This document shows positions 1 through 7,215 of a stretch of DNA of 13,887 bases, one piece after another (position 1 is the stretch's first letter; each line of letters starts with the position of its first letter). The position numbers and the translations under genes were made by a program. The notes beneath the pieces are model-generated. The model worked only from the letters and a program-made list of their open reading frames with translations. It was not told the origin of the DNA and ran no database searches. Source of the DNA: Anaerolineales bacterium UBA3905. Its GTDB lineage: Bacteria; Chloroflexota; Anaerolineae; Caldilineales; Caldilineaceae. The stretch lies in contig DGFH01000084.1 of NCBI GenBank assembly GCA_002391565.1, positions 648 to 14,534 of the forward strand. Direction: 5' to 3'.

Positions 1-474
<474 letters not shown>

Positions 475-503
475 TGGAAAATCTCTCAAGTTTGAAGGAG
501 ACT

Positions 504-573
504 GGAGAGTAGAGATTGGAGATTGGGTGATTGTGTGCTTCAGGCATTACTCAATCTCCAATCTCTACTCTCC
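504..573. repeat. Long perfect inverted repeat between hemE and hemL, built from GATTGGA-type units
   Basis: Two 22-nt arms, 504-525 and 552-573, are exact reverse complements. The stem extends to about 28 bp (504-531 with 546-573) if two G-U pairs are allowed, leaving a 14-nt loop. Each arm is a run of short units of the type AGAGATTGG and AGATTG, so the hairpin is made from a simple heptamer-like repeat folded on itself. One arm covers the hemE stop codon (565-567) and its last codons. There is no T-run on either side, so it does not look like a classical terminator. In a hemE-hemL transcript it would make a very stable intercistronic stem, which could act in mRNA stability, processing or attenuation (inference). 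Confidence 0.85.
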
Positions 574-1662
574 CAATCTCTGACTATACTCATGCACGAA
601 CTCAACCAGCCTTTTCACATTTTCCACCGGCGTCTGCGGCAGGATGCCGTGACCGAGGTTGAAGATATGGCCGGGGCGACCGACCGCGTGTGCACGGTCG
701 AGCACTTGCTGGATGCGTGGTTGCAGTTGTTCCCACGGTGCAAAAAGCGCCACCGGGTCAAGATTGCCCTGCACGGCTACGCCTGCGCCCAGCAGCCGCC
801 ACGCCACATCGAGATCGATGCGCCAATCCACGCCGATCACGTCGCCGCCCGCCTCGCGGATCGCCGGCAGCAGCCCGGCGGTGTCAGCGCCAAAGTGGAT
901 GATGGGTGCGCCGCCGGCGCGGGCGATCTCGATGGCGCGGCGGCTCCAGGGCAGCACATAGGTGCGATAGTCATCCGGGCTGAGCTGACCGACCCATGAG
1001 TCAAAAAGCTGCAAGACCTGCGCGCCCGCGCGCACTTGCGCCAGCAGATACTCGCCGACGACAGTGCTCAGTTTTTCCATCAACATGCGCCAGGTTGCCG
1101 GGTCGGACATCATCAGGCTCTTGACGCGCAAATAATTTTTGCTGCCCCCACCTTCGACGGCATAAGCTGCCAGCGTGAAGGGCGCGCCGCTGAAGCCGAT
1201 CAAAGGCAGGCCGCGGCTGTCGAGTTCACGTCGCGCCAGTTGGATCGCCTCCAGCGTGAACCAGAGCGTCTCCTCTGGTGGACGCACGACCAAGGCTTCG
1301 ACATCGGCGGGCGTGCGCACCGGGTTGTCAATGTGCGGGCCCTCTCCCTTCAGAAACTCCAGGTGTAGCCCCATCCCCTGCAGTGGCGGCAAGATATCCG
1401 CAAAGATAATGGCGGCATCGAGGTCGAAAGCGTTGATCGGCTGCAGCGTCACTTCACACGCCAACTCCGGCGTCTTGATGAGCTCCAGGATCGTGTAGCG
1501 CTGACGCAGCGCGCGATACTCCGCCATGTAGCGTCCGGCCTGTCGCATCAGCCAGACCGGCGTGGCATCGACCGGTTCGCAGCGGCACGCGGCGAGAAAG
1601 CGTTGTGGACGCGCAGGGGTTTGGGATGGAGGGATTGAGCGATTGAGTGTTGTGTCGGTCAT
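565..1662 (-). CDS. hemE: Uroporphyrinogen decarboxylase HemE
   Basis: Decarboxylates the four acetate side chains of uroporphyrinogen III to give coproporphyrinogen III; cytosolic and cofactor-free. The 365-aa protein is full length for the family. It carries the signature TPVWLMRQAGRYMAEYR (residues 34-50), the motif DAAIIFADIL with the expected catalytic Asp at about residue 89, GFSGAPFTLAAY (156-167), LFDSWVG, HFGADTAGLLP and the C-terminal NLGHGILPQTPVENV. The reading frame is open upstream, but the ATG at 1662 is preferred: it lies 22 bp after the hemB stop, and the longer start would overlap hemB by 35 bp. Residues 5-13 (TLNRSIPPS) are encoded by tandem GATTGAG-type repeats (antisense), and the stop codon sits in a hairpin arm, so repeat sequence touches both ends of this gene. 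The core is intact. Confidence 0.97.
   Translation of the reverse strand: MTDTTLNRSIPPSQTPARPQRFLAACRCEPVDATPVWLMRQAGRYMAEYRALRQRYTILELIKTPELACEVTLQPINAFDLDAAIIFADILPPLQGMGLHLEFLKGEGPHIDNPVRTPADVEALVVRPPEETLWFTLEAIQLARRELDSRGLPLIGFSGAPFTLAAYAVEGGGSKNYLRVKSLMMSDPATWRMLMEKLSTVVGEYLLAQVRAGAQVLQLFDSWVGQLSPDDYRTYVLPWSRRAIEIARAGGAPIIHFGADTAGLLPAIREAGGDVIGVDWRIDLDVAWRLLGAGVAVQGNLDPVALFAPWEQLQPRIQQVLDRAHAVGRPGHIFNLGHGILPQTPVENVKRLVEFVHEYSQRLGE
1631..1650. repeat. Short tandem GATTGAG-type repeat inside the 5' end of hemE
   Basis: The plus strand reads GATTGAGC (1633-1640) directly followed by GATTGAGT (1641-1648). The 11-mer GATTGAGCGAT recurs in inverted orientation at 8075-8085, next to the stop codon of the first radical SAM gene. 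The unit resembles the repeats forming the hairpin at 504-573. Here it is translated as part of the variable N-terminal extension of HemE. Confidence 0.6.
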
Positions 1663-1684
1663 AAGTCGCCTATTCTCTTGATCC

Positions 1685-2752
1685 TTATTCCACAACCCAC
1701 TTTGCAGCATCTCTTGCAAAATAGGTCAGGATCATATCGGCGCCGGCGCGTTTGATGCTCGTCAGGCTTTCCAGCGCGCAGCGTTTCAGGTCGAGCCAGC
1801 CGTTGGCGGCCGCAGCGTGAAGCATGGCATATTCGCCGCTCACCTGGTAGGCGGCCAACGGCAGCGGGTAACGTTCGCGCACCGCCGCCAGGATGTCGAG
1901 ATAAGGCAACGCCGGTTTGACCATCAGCATGTCGGCGCCTTCGGCTACGTCGAGCGCTGCCTCCTTGAACGCCTCGCGGCGATTGGCCGGATCCATCTGA
2001 TATTGGCTGCGGTCGCCGAAGGCAGGCGGGCTTTCGGCGGCCTCGCGGAAGGGGCCGTAGAAGCCGCTGGCATACTTGACCGCGTAGCTCATGATCGCCA
2101 CGTGCTCGAAGCCGGCCTCATCCAACCCACTGCGGATCGCCGCCACCATGCCATCGACCATGCCCGACGGTGCGATGATGTCGGCGCCTGCCTCGGCGTG
2201 AACGGCGGAGGCGCGCGCCAGCAGTGCGCGCGTCGGCGCATCAAGCAGGTAACCTTTGGGTAGATGAGGGTGAAAGTGCAGATCGCCCGGCATGTTGATC
2301 ACGCCGCAGTGACCGTGGTCGGTGTATTCGCAGAAGCACATGTCGGAGATCACGACCAAGTCGGGCGCGGCGTCCTTGATCGCCCGGATCGCCTGCGGCA
2401 CGATGCCGGCCGGGTTGTAGTTGTCGCTGCCCAGTGCGTCTTTCGTCGCCGGAATCCCGAATAGAATGACGGCAGGCACCCCCAAAGCAGCAATTTCCTT
2501 TGCCTCAATAGCAATCTGATCCACAGAAAACTGAAATTGCCCCGGCATTGAACCGATGGGGATGCGTTGGCCGCGCCCATGGCGAACGAAGAGCGGCGCC
2601 ACAAAGTCGGCTGGGGAGAGCGCCGTCTCGCGCACCATGCGGCGCAGCGCTGCGGTGCGCCGCAGCCGACGTGGGCGCAGCGCCGCCCCATCGTTGGCGC
2701 CACCGGCGGCAATTGTCAAACTATTCGTGTAGGGTGAATCAAGTTTTAACAC
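1685..2752 (-). CDS. hemB: Delta-aminolevulinic acid dehydratase (porphobilinogen synthase) HemB
   Basis: Condenses two 5-aminolevulinate molecules into porphobilinogen. The 355-aa protein is complete. Catalytic lysines are visible at K226 (MSYAVKYASGFYGPFR) and K279 (DMLMVKPALPYLDI). The segment DMCFCEYTDHGHCG (138-150) supplies three Cys (C139, C141, C149), the arrangement of the zinc-binding type of the enzyme rather than the Mg-only type with Asp residues. The start is GTG: an excellent GGAGG lies 7 nt before it and there is no nearby ATG that keeps the N-terminus. hemD ends 15 bp upstream and hemE starts 22 bp downstream, so co-transcription is likely. About the first 30 residues are a variable extension before the conserved RRLRRTAALRRMVRET segment. 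Confidence 0.97.
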   Translation of the reverse strand: MLKLDSPYTNSLTIAAGGANDGAALRPRRLRRTAALRRMVRETALSPADFVAPLFVRHGRGQRIPIGSMPGQFQFSVDQIAIEAKEIAALGVPAVILFGIPATKDALGSDNYNPAGIVPQAIRAIKDAAPDLVVISDMCFCEYTDHGHCGVINMPGDLHFHPHLPKGYLLDAPTRALLARASAVHAEAGADIIAPSGMVDGMVAAIRSGLDEAGFEHVAIMSYAVKYASGFYGPFREAAESPPAFGDRSQYQMDPANRREAFKEAALDVAEGADMLMVKPALPYLDILAAVRERYPLPLAAYQVSGEYAMLHAAAANGWLDLKRCALESLTSIKRAGADMILTYFARDAAKWVVE

Positions 2753-2759
2753 AAGAGTT

Positions 2760-2764
2760 CCTCC
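2760..2764 (-). promoter_or_regulatory. Strong Shine-Dalgarno site (GGAGG) of hemB, deciding a GTG start
   Basis: On the minus strand GGAGG is followed by 7 nt and then GTG at 2752. It lies in the 15-bp gap after the hemD stop, so ribosomes ending on hemD are close to the hemB start. Confidence 0.8.
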
Positions 2765-2767
2765 AAG

Positions 2768-3622
2768 TTACGCTCTTCCGGAAGATTGCGGCTTCCGGGA
2801 AGGTTGTCCAGATGACGCCTGAAAATGCTCCGCCAGCGCCGCAACCAGCCCCTCCAGACTTTGCTGCTTCGACACGACGGCGGGTGTGTAGCCGGCGTCG
2901 CGCACGGTGCGCGCAGTGATCGGGCCAATGCACGCCAGACAGACGCTGTGCAACGCCGCTAGATCGCCGCCCTCCTGCGTCAGCCGGTCCAGCAAAAAGG
3001 TGAACGCCGACGAGCTTGCCAGTGTGATAGCATCGACAGCGCGCTGCGCCAACAACCCGGACAGATCGACGCCACCCGAGCCGCGCACGGTTTCGTAGGC
3101 GACGACGTGCGTCACTGCGGCGCCGGCGGCGTTGAGGCGCTGCACCAGCAAATCACGCGCGCGCGCCGCCTGGGGCAATAGGATGCGGTCGCCCGGCTGC
3201 ACCGTTGCTGCGAGCGCCGCCGCCAGTCCCTCGGCGACCTCTGCCGCCGGCGTCAAGATCACGTCCAGCCCAAGCTGGGCGCGCACGGCCGCCGCCGTCG
3301 CTGCACCGACCGTAGCAACGCGCACGCTGGCGAGTTGCTGTGGGGCAATCTCAAGCGCCGCCAACCGCGCCGCGACGATGCGCACGGCGTTGGCGCTGGT
3401 CAGCACCAGCCAATCATAGCCGCTGCGCGCCGCCAGCTGGAGCGCCCGGTCGAGTGGGGATATATCGGCAGGCGGTGCAATGGCAAGGCAGGGGTAGAGC
3501 AGCGGCGTTGCGCCGGCCTGCGCCAGCAAAGCGGCAAGCTCTGGCGCCTGTTCGGCAGCCTGCGTCACGACAATTTGCCGTCCCGCCAGCGAGGATGAAG
3601 AGACTGATGTGGTGGTCGTCAT
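2768..3622 (-). CDS. hemD: Uroporphyrinogen-III synthase HemD
   Basis: Cyclises hydroxymethylbilane with inversion of ring D to uroporphyrinogen III. This family is poorly conserved, so the call rests on visible patterns plus position directly after hemC: the first repeat begins LAGRQIVVTQAAEQAPELAA, then LYPCLAIAPP, the hallmark YDWLVLTSANAVRIVAARL (69-87), VATVGAATAAAV, and the second-domain segments DRILLPQAARARDLLVQRL, VAYETVR, AITLASSSAFTFLLDRL and ACIGPITARTVRDAGYTPAVV. At 284 aa it is slightly long: a Ser/Thr-rich N-terminus (MTTTTSVSSSS) and a C-terminal tail PSRKPQSSGRA that is encoded by a palindromic repeat. The ATG overlaps the hemC stop as ATGA, implying translational coupling. 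hemB follows 15 bp downstream. Confidence 0.93.
   Translation of the reverse strand: MTTTTSVSSSSLAGRQIVVTQAAEQAPELAALLAQAGATPLLYPCLAIAPPADISPLDRALQLAARSGYDWLVLTSANAVRIVAARLAALEIAPQQLASVRVATVGAATAAAVRAQLGLDVILTPAAEVAEGLAAALAATVQPGDRILLPQAARARDLLVQRLNAAGAAVTHVVAYETVRGSGGVDLSGLLAQRAVDAITLASSSAFTFLLDRLTQEGGDLAALHSVCLACIGPITARTVRDAGYTPAVVSKQQSLEGLVAALAEHFQASSGQPSRKPQSSGRA
2775..2802. repeat. Palindromic CTTCCGGAAG element forming the 3' end of hemD
   Basis: CTTCCGGAAG (2775-2784, a perfect 10-bp palindrome) is followed by GCTTCCGGGAAG (2791-2802). The layout matches the perfect hairpin at 6161-6194, read on the same strand, except for one missing base and a changed loop, so both look like copies of one dispersed element. 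Here it is translated as the last 11 residues of HemD. Confidence 0.7.
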
Positions 3623-4551
3623 GCTGCCTCGCGCAGGATTTGGGCCGCACCCTGGGATAGCGCCTGGGACGCCAACGCAGCGCCCAGTGCGGCGGCATCT
3701 TCCGGTGCAGCGTCACCGGCCACATCGACGAAGTTGCGACCGTCGAACGCCGCCACGCGTCCGCGCAAATGCAACCGCCCCTGGCCGATGACGGCGTGGG
3801 CCGCCACCGGCACGGCGCAACCGCCGCCCAGCCCGTTTAGAAAGGCGCGTTCCGCCGTAACTGCGGCGCGCGTGGCGGCGTCGTCAAGCGGCCGCAGCAG
3901 ATGCAACAGCCAGGCTTCATCGCGGCATTGTACGGCCAGCGCGCCCTGTCCCGGCGCCGGCAACATGAGATCGAGCGGCAGCGTTTCCGTAATGGCGTCA
4001 TTACGCGCCAGCCGTTCGACGCCGGCGGCGGCCAGCACAATGGCGTCGTAGGGGCCGTCGGGGTCAAGCGCCTTGCGGATGCGCGTGTCCACGTTGCCGC
4101 GGATGTCGGCGGTGCGCAGGTGTGGGTAGGCGTGGAGGAGTTGCGCAGCGCGACGGCGGCTGCTGGTGCCGACGACGGCGCCGGGCGGCAGTGCGGCTAA
4201 AGGCTGTCTACTGCGGCTGACCACGACATCGTGCACGTCGCCCCGCGCCGGGATGGCGCCGACTACGATGCCTGGCGCCGGTTCGGTGGGCAAATCCTTC
4301 AGGCTATGCACGGCCAGATCGATGGCGCCGCTGCGCAGTGCAGCCTCCAGCTCGGCAGTGAAGAGTCCTTTGCCGCCGATCAGAGGGAGCGGCTTGTCGA
4401 GGATGTGGTCGCCCTGCGTGTACAAGATGTCGACCTCGATGGCAACTCCCGGCCACCGTGTAGCCAACTGCGCGGCGATGTAGTCTGTCTGCCAGCGCGC
4501 CAACGTCGAACCGCGCGTGCCCAGGCGCAGGGTGGTAAGCTGTTCAGTCAT
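3619..4551 (-). CDS. hemC: Porphobilinogen deaminase (hydroxymethylbilane synthase) HemC
   Basis: Polymerises four porphobilinogens into hydroxymethylbilane using a covalently bound dipyrromethane cofactor. The 310-aa protein is full length, with the N-terminal LRLGTRGSTLARWQTDYI, KGLFTAELEAAL, VHSLKDLPTE with the catalytic Asp at D86, VGTSSRRRAAQL, ADIRGNVDTRIRK, LPAPGQGALAVQCR, and the cofactor-attachment loop LGGGCAVPVAAHA with C245. The start ATG at 4551 puts the protein at the family's usual N-terminus; the frame is open further upstream inside hemA, but that extension has no counterpart in the family. The gene overlaps the hemA stop by 8 bp and ends in an ATGA overlap with hemD, so hemA-hemC-hemD should be translated as a coupled block. 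Confidence 0.97.
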   Translation of the reverse strand: MTEQLTTLRLGTRGSTLARWQTDYIAAQLATRWPGVAIEVDILYTQGDHILDKPLPLIGGKGLFTAELEAALRSGAIDLAVHSLKDLPTEPAPGIVVGAIPARGDVHDVVVSRSRQPLAALPPGAVVGTSSRRRAAQLLHAYPHLRTADIRGNVDTRIRKALDPDGPYDAIVLAAAGVERLARNDAITETLPLDLMLPAPGQGALAVQCRDEAWLLHLLRPLDDAATRAAVTAERAFLNGLGGGCAVPVAAHAVIGQGRLHLRGRVAAFDGRNFVDVAGDAAPEDAAALGAALASQALSQGAAQILREAA

Positions 4552-5950
4552 GGCCGTAGACTCCAATCGGGACGGGTTGTGAGGGGCGTGGGACGCTCCG
4601 CCCCGTTCTGCGCGCAGCGTTCTCTGCGCCTGCTGCGGATGATGCCAAAGCAAAAAGCTCGTTCAGCACCTGAGCGTAGTGTGCGCCGTTGCCGTCGGCG
4701 GCCTGCGCTTTGAGCCGCACAGTTGGTGTATGCAACAACTTGGCGACGATGCGCCCGGCAAGGCGTTCGACTTCGCGTGCAACGTAGTCTGGGTCGGACG
4801 GCTGATGGCGCAGGCGCTGCACTGTACGCTGGACTTCCTGGTGTGCGATGGTCTCGGCATGACGGCGCAGCTCGATCACAACGGGCAGCACTGCGCGCCC
4901 ACCCAGCCAGGCGGCGAACGCTGCCGTCTCCTCCGCAATGATCGCCTCGACGTGCGGAATGGCGGCCTCGCGCCGCGCCAGATTTGCTTCAACGCTGCTA
5001 CGCAGATGGTCAATATCGTAGCGGAGCACGTCGGGCAGCCCATCGACGTCGGGGTCAATGTCACGGGGAAGCGCAATGTCGAACAGGAGCAGCGGACGAC
5101 CGGTGCGCGCCCGCATGGCCTGCGCCACTTCTGCCGCCGAAAGGACAAGATGCGGCGCGGCGGTGGCGCTGATCACCAGATCGACAGTCGCCAGCGCCTC
5201 ATCGAGCCGCGCCCAATCCACGGCGCGGCCGCCGACCTTCATTGCCAGCTGTTCGGCGCGCGCCAGCGTGCGGTTGATGCAGAGGATGGACGCAATGTCG
5301 TGCTGCTGCAATGCAGTGGCGGCCAACTCCGCCATTTCGCCGGCGCCGATGACCAGTGCGTGGCGGCGGCTGAGATCGCCCAGCAAGCGTTCGGCCTGGC
5401 GCACGGCGGCGTGACTGATCGAGGTGGTGGAGCTGCCGATCGGCGTCTCGGTGCGGGCGCGCTTGCCACAATGAAGTGCGCGGTTGAACAACTGCGTCAG
5501 GATCGGGCCGCTGGCGCCGCTGGATTGGGCGGCAGCCAACGCATGTGCAACCTGTCCCAAAATCTGCGCCTCGCCCAAAATCAACGAATCCAACCCGGAG
5601 GCGACGCGAAACAGATGGTCGATGGCAGCGTCGCCACTTTGGATGTAGAGATAAGCCCTCAGCGCGTCGGGCTTCGCCTGCCGTTGGTGCGCGATCTGCG
5701 CCTCGATCAGGGGCGCCGCCAGCGTCGGCGTTGCTGTGACAGCGTAGACTTCCAGCCGGTTGCAGGTTGAGATAACAACCACTTCCTGCAAGACGCCCTG
5801 CTTTGCGCCAAGCGAGAACAGGTCGTGGGCGACCATCGGCAGTGCGCACGCGTCGAATGACAGTTGCTCGCGCACGTCGATAGGCGCAGTGCGGTGGTTC
5901 AGACCGACCAGCAGAATGGATGGCGTTTTCGGATCGACGTTGCTGTACAT
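4544..5950 (-). CDS. hemA: Glutamyl-tRNA reductase HemA
   Basis: First step of the C5 route: NADPH-dependent reduction of glutamyl-tRNA(Glu) to glutamate-1-semialdehyde, passed to HemL. The protein is 468 aa. It shows LLVGLNHRTAPIDVREQL (13-30), the catalytic Cys C63 in VVVISTCNRLEVYA, GLDSLILGEAQILGQV, KRARTETPIGSSTTSISHAAV, the NADPH site ALVIGAGEMAELAATALQ (198-215), and the C-terminal dimerisation helix region up to about residue 430. A tail of about 30 Ala/Arg/Pro-rich residues follows, making it somewhat longer than usual. The ATG at 5950 has GAGG 7 nt upstream and places the N-terminus correctly; an open extension of 46 codons upstream has repeat-derived composition and is rejected. 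The 341-bp gap before it contains several inverted repeats, so this gene is the likeliest place for separate regulation of the hemA-to-hemL block. Confidence 0.97.
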   Translation of the reverse strand: MYSNVDPKTPSILLVGLNHRTAPIDVREQLSFDACALPMVAHDLFSLGAKQGVLQEVVVISTCNRLEVYAVTATPTLAAPLIEAQIAHQRQAKPDALRAYLYIQSGDAAIDHLFRVASGLDSLILGEAQILGQVAHALAAAQSSGASGPILTQLFNRALHCGKRARTETPIGSSTTSISHAAVRQAERLLGDLSRRHALVIGAGEMAELAATALQQHDIASILCINRTLARAEQLAMKVGGRAVDWARLDEALATVDLVISATAAPHLVLSAAEVAQAMRARTGRPLLLFDIALPRDIDPDVDGLPDVLRYDIDHLRSSVEANLARREAAIPHVEAIIAEETAAFAAWLGGRAVLPVVIELRRHAETIAHQEVQRTVQRLRHQPSDPDYVAREVERLAGRIVAKLLHTPTVRLKAQAADGNGAHYAQVLNELFALASSAAGAENAARRTGRSVPRPSQPVPIGVYGHD

Positions 5951-6012
5951 TTTCACGCCTCTACGATGCGATTCCAAGAGACTGTTTGAAGAGGGTGGAA
6001 GTTTGGCGCGAC

Positions 6013-6097
6013 GACGCAGAGGAGTTGCATAGCTGGCTACAGATGCGCATTCGCTTGATTCTCCCTGCGTTTCTCTGTATCTTTGCATCTCTGCGTC
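6013..6097. repeat. Interspersed CGCAGAG-type repeat with inverted ends upstream of hemA
   Basis: GACGCAGAG (6013-6021) is matched by its exact reverse complement CTCTGCGTC (6089-6097). The right part, read on the minus strand, is a loose series of (A)CGCAGAGA, TGCAAAGA, TACAGAGA and CGCAGGGA units. Such degenerate units are typical of small non-coding interspersed repeats. It lies in the untranslated leader of hemA if transcription comes from hemH or from inside the gap. Confidence 0.6.
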
Positions 6098-6160
6098 AAA
6101 TCGGGTGACTTTCCAAACAGGTTCTATCGATTTCTAGGTTGTCACGTGATATTGCTCGCA

Positions 6161-6194
6161 ATCTTCCCGGAAGCTTTGGAGCTTCCGGGAAGAT
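6161..6194. repeat. Perfect 15-bp hairpin with TTGG loop between hemH and hemA
   Basis: The arms ATCTTCCCGGAAGCT (6161-6175) and AGCTTCCGGGAAGAT (6180-6194) are exact reverse complements around a 4-nt loop. Each arm contains the near-palindrome CTTCCCGGAAG, so the structure is a palindrome of palindromes. No T-run follows on either strand, so an intrinsic terminator is unlikely. The sequence recurs in degenerate form at the end of hemD (2775-2802). A further inverted pair, CTAGGTT (6134-6140) and AACCTAG (6203-6209), encloses it. Confidence 0.85.
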
Positions 6195-6240
6195 AAACAG
6201 TTAACCTAGCGGTCAGTAAAACTGGCGCACAGTTGATGGG

Positions 6241-6300
6241 GATCAGGCGGATTTTTGCTAATTTGATCCGCGCTGATCCGCCCAATTCGCGTTATCCGCG
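6241..6300. repeat. GCGGATC-type interspersed repeat overlapping the hemH stop codon
   Basis: Several ATCCGC/GCGGAT units occur in 60 bp in both orientations: GGCGGAT (6246-6252) pairs with ATCCGCC (6276-6282), with further GATCCGCG and TTATCCGCG units between and after. Repeats made of such units are common between genes in many GC-rich bacteria. The hemH stop codon (6292-6294) lies inside it. Confidence 0.6.
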
Positions 6301-7215
6301 TGCTATCGCTGGCTGCAATGCCTGCTCCGCCAGCGCCGCCAGGATCGTCACCATGGCCGGACTGTCATTCAGCATCGGTGGTCGCTCGACGCGCACGCCA
6401 TACTGGCGGGCGATCTGCTGCACGCCAATATCGATGTCGTAGAGCACCTCGACATGATCGGCAATGAAACCGATCGGCGCTACGACAAGTTTGTGGCGCC
6501 CGGCTTGCGCCAGTTCGACAATGTACTCTTCGATCTGCGGACCAAGCCAGGGCACGCCGGTCTTGGCGGCGCTCTGGTACGAGAAAGTCCAGCGGTCGGC
6601 GGGCAGCGCCAGCCTGTCGGCCAGCAACTGCGCCGTCTCCCGGAGCTGACGGTCATAGGGTTCGCCGCGCTGCAAGATAAACTCGGGCAGGCTGTGGGCG
6701 GTGAAGACAACGAGCACCTCGTCGCGCTCCTCCGGTGCATAGCGAGCAAGCGCAGCGCGCACGTTGGCGGCGACAGCCTCCAGATAATCGGGCTGAGTGT
6801 GCCAGCTCTCGACAAAGCTGATGTCGATAGGGCGGGCGAGCTGCGCCAGCGCCTCATCGAGCTTGCGGCGATAGGCGCCGATGCTCAGGCTGCTGTAATG
6901 AGGCGCCATGCAGATGACGGCGGCGCGTTCGACGCCGTCGGCGGCCATCTGCGCCACGGTGTCTTTGATCCACGGCGTCCAGTGACGCATGCCCACATAT
7001 ACAGGCAGGCCGAGGCGCGCCTGTAACTGGGCAGCGGCGCTTTGCGTGATGTGCAGCAGCGGCGAGAAACCGCCAATCGCAGCATAGCGATGGCAGATCT
7101 CGTCGAGCAAGTCTTGCGGCGTCGCGCGCCCACCGCGAATGTCGAGCAAGTAGGCGGGAATGTCCGCCAGTGAGTCCGGCCCGCCGTAGGCGAGCAGCAA
7201 TACAGCCATCTTCAT
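6292..7215 (-). CDS. hemH: Ferrochelatase HemH, probably the coproporphyrin III type (CpfC)
   Basis: Inserts Fe2+ into the porphyrin. At 307 aa it is the short Gram-positive-like form without extension. Motifs: LLLAYGGPDSLADIPAYL (6-23), RYAAIGGFSPL (43-53), APHYSSLSIGAY, VESWHTQPDYL, the active-site His H174 in FTAHSLPEFILQRGEPYDRQL (171-191), PWLGPQIEEY, and E256 in GFIADHVEVLYDID. The overall pattern follows the Bacillus-type enzyme, which acts on coproporphyrin III, and the gene directly follows hemQ; both support coproheme as the product (inference). The ATG at 7215 overlaps the hemQ stop as ATGA; a second Met two codons later is possible. The stop codon lies in a GCGGATC-type repeat. 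Confidence 0.95.
   Translation of the reverse strand: MKMAVLLLAYGGPDSLADIPAYLLDIRGGRATPQDLLDEICHRYAAIGGFSPLLHITQSAAAQLQARLGLPVYVGMRHWTPWIKDTVAQMAADGVERAAVICMAPHYSSLSIGAYRRKLDEALAQLARPIDISFVESWHTQPDYLEAVAANVRAALARYAPEERDEVLVVFTAHSLPEFILQRGEPYDRQLRETAQLLADRLALPADRWTFSYQSAAKTGVPWLGPQIEEYIVELAQAGRHKLVVAPIGFIADHVEVLYDIDIGVQQIARQYGVRVERPPMLNDSPAMVTILAALAEQALQPAIARG

Larger units (their letters stand above)
5951..6291. other. Gene-free gap between hemH and hemA, filled with inverted repeats
   Basis: No believable gene is seen in these 341 bp. They hold a GACGCAGAG inverted repeat (6013-6097), a perfect 15-bp hairpin (6161-6194) inside a CTAGGTT/AACCTAG pair (6134-6140 and 6203-6209), an 8-bp palindrome TCACGTGA (6142-6149), and GCGGATC-type repeats (6241-6300) that run over the hemH stop codon. 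A GAGG ribosome site for hemA lies at 5958-5961. No convincing -35/-10 pair for hemA was found by eye. Confidence 0.7.

Noticed and set aside
4679..5770. Long plus-strand open frame of 363 codons opposite hemA
   Set aside because: It is antisense to a fully conserved glutamyl-tRNA reductase, has no recognisable motifs and is explained by high GC content and codon bias of the real gene.
5951..6088. 46-codon N-terminal extension of HemA
   Set aside because: The extension crosses an interspersed repeat, and the inner ATG at 5950 has a good GAGG site and the family's normal N-terminus.
6161..6194. Intrinsic terminator between hemH and hemA
   Set aside because: The stem is excellent, but neither strand has a T-run after it, and a related copy lies inside coding sequence of hemD. 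Listed as a repeat instead.
504..6300. CRISPR array
   Set aside because: The short repeats are irregular, in both orientations and lack evenly sized spacers; no cas-like gene is present.
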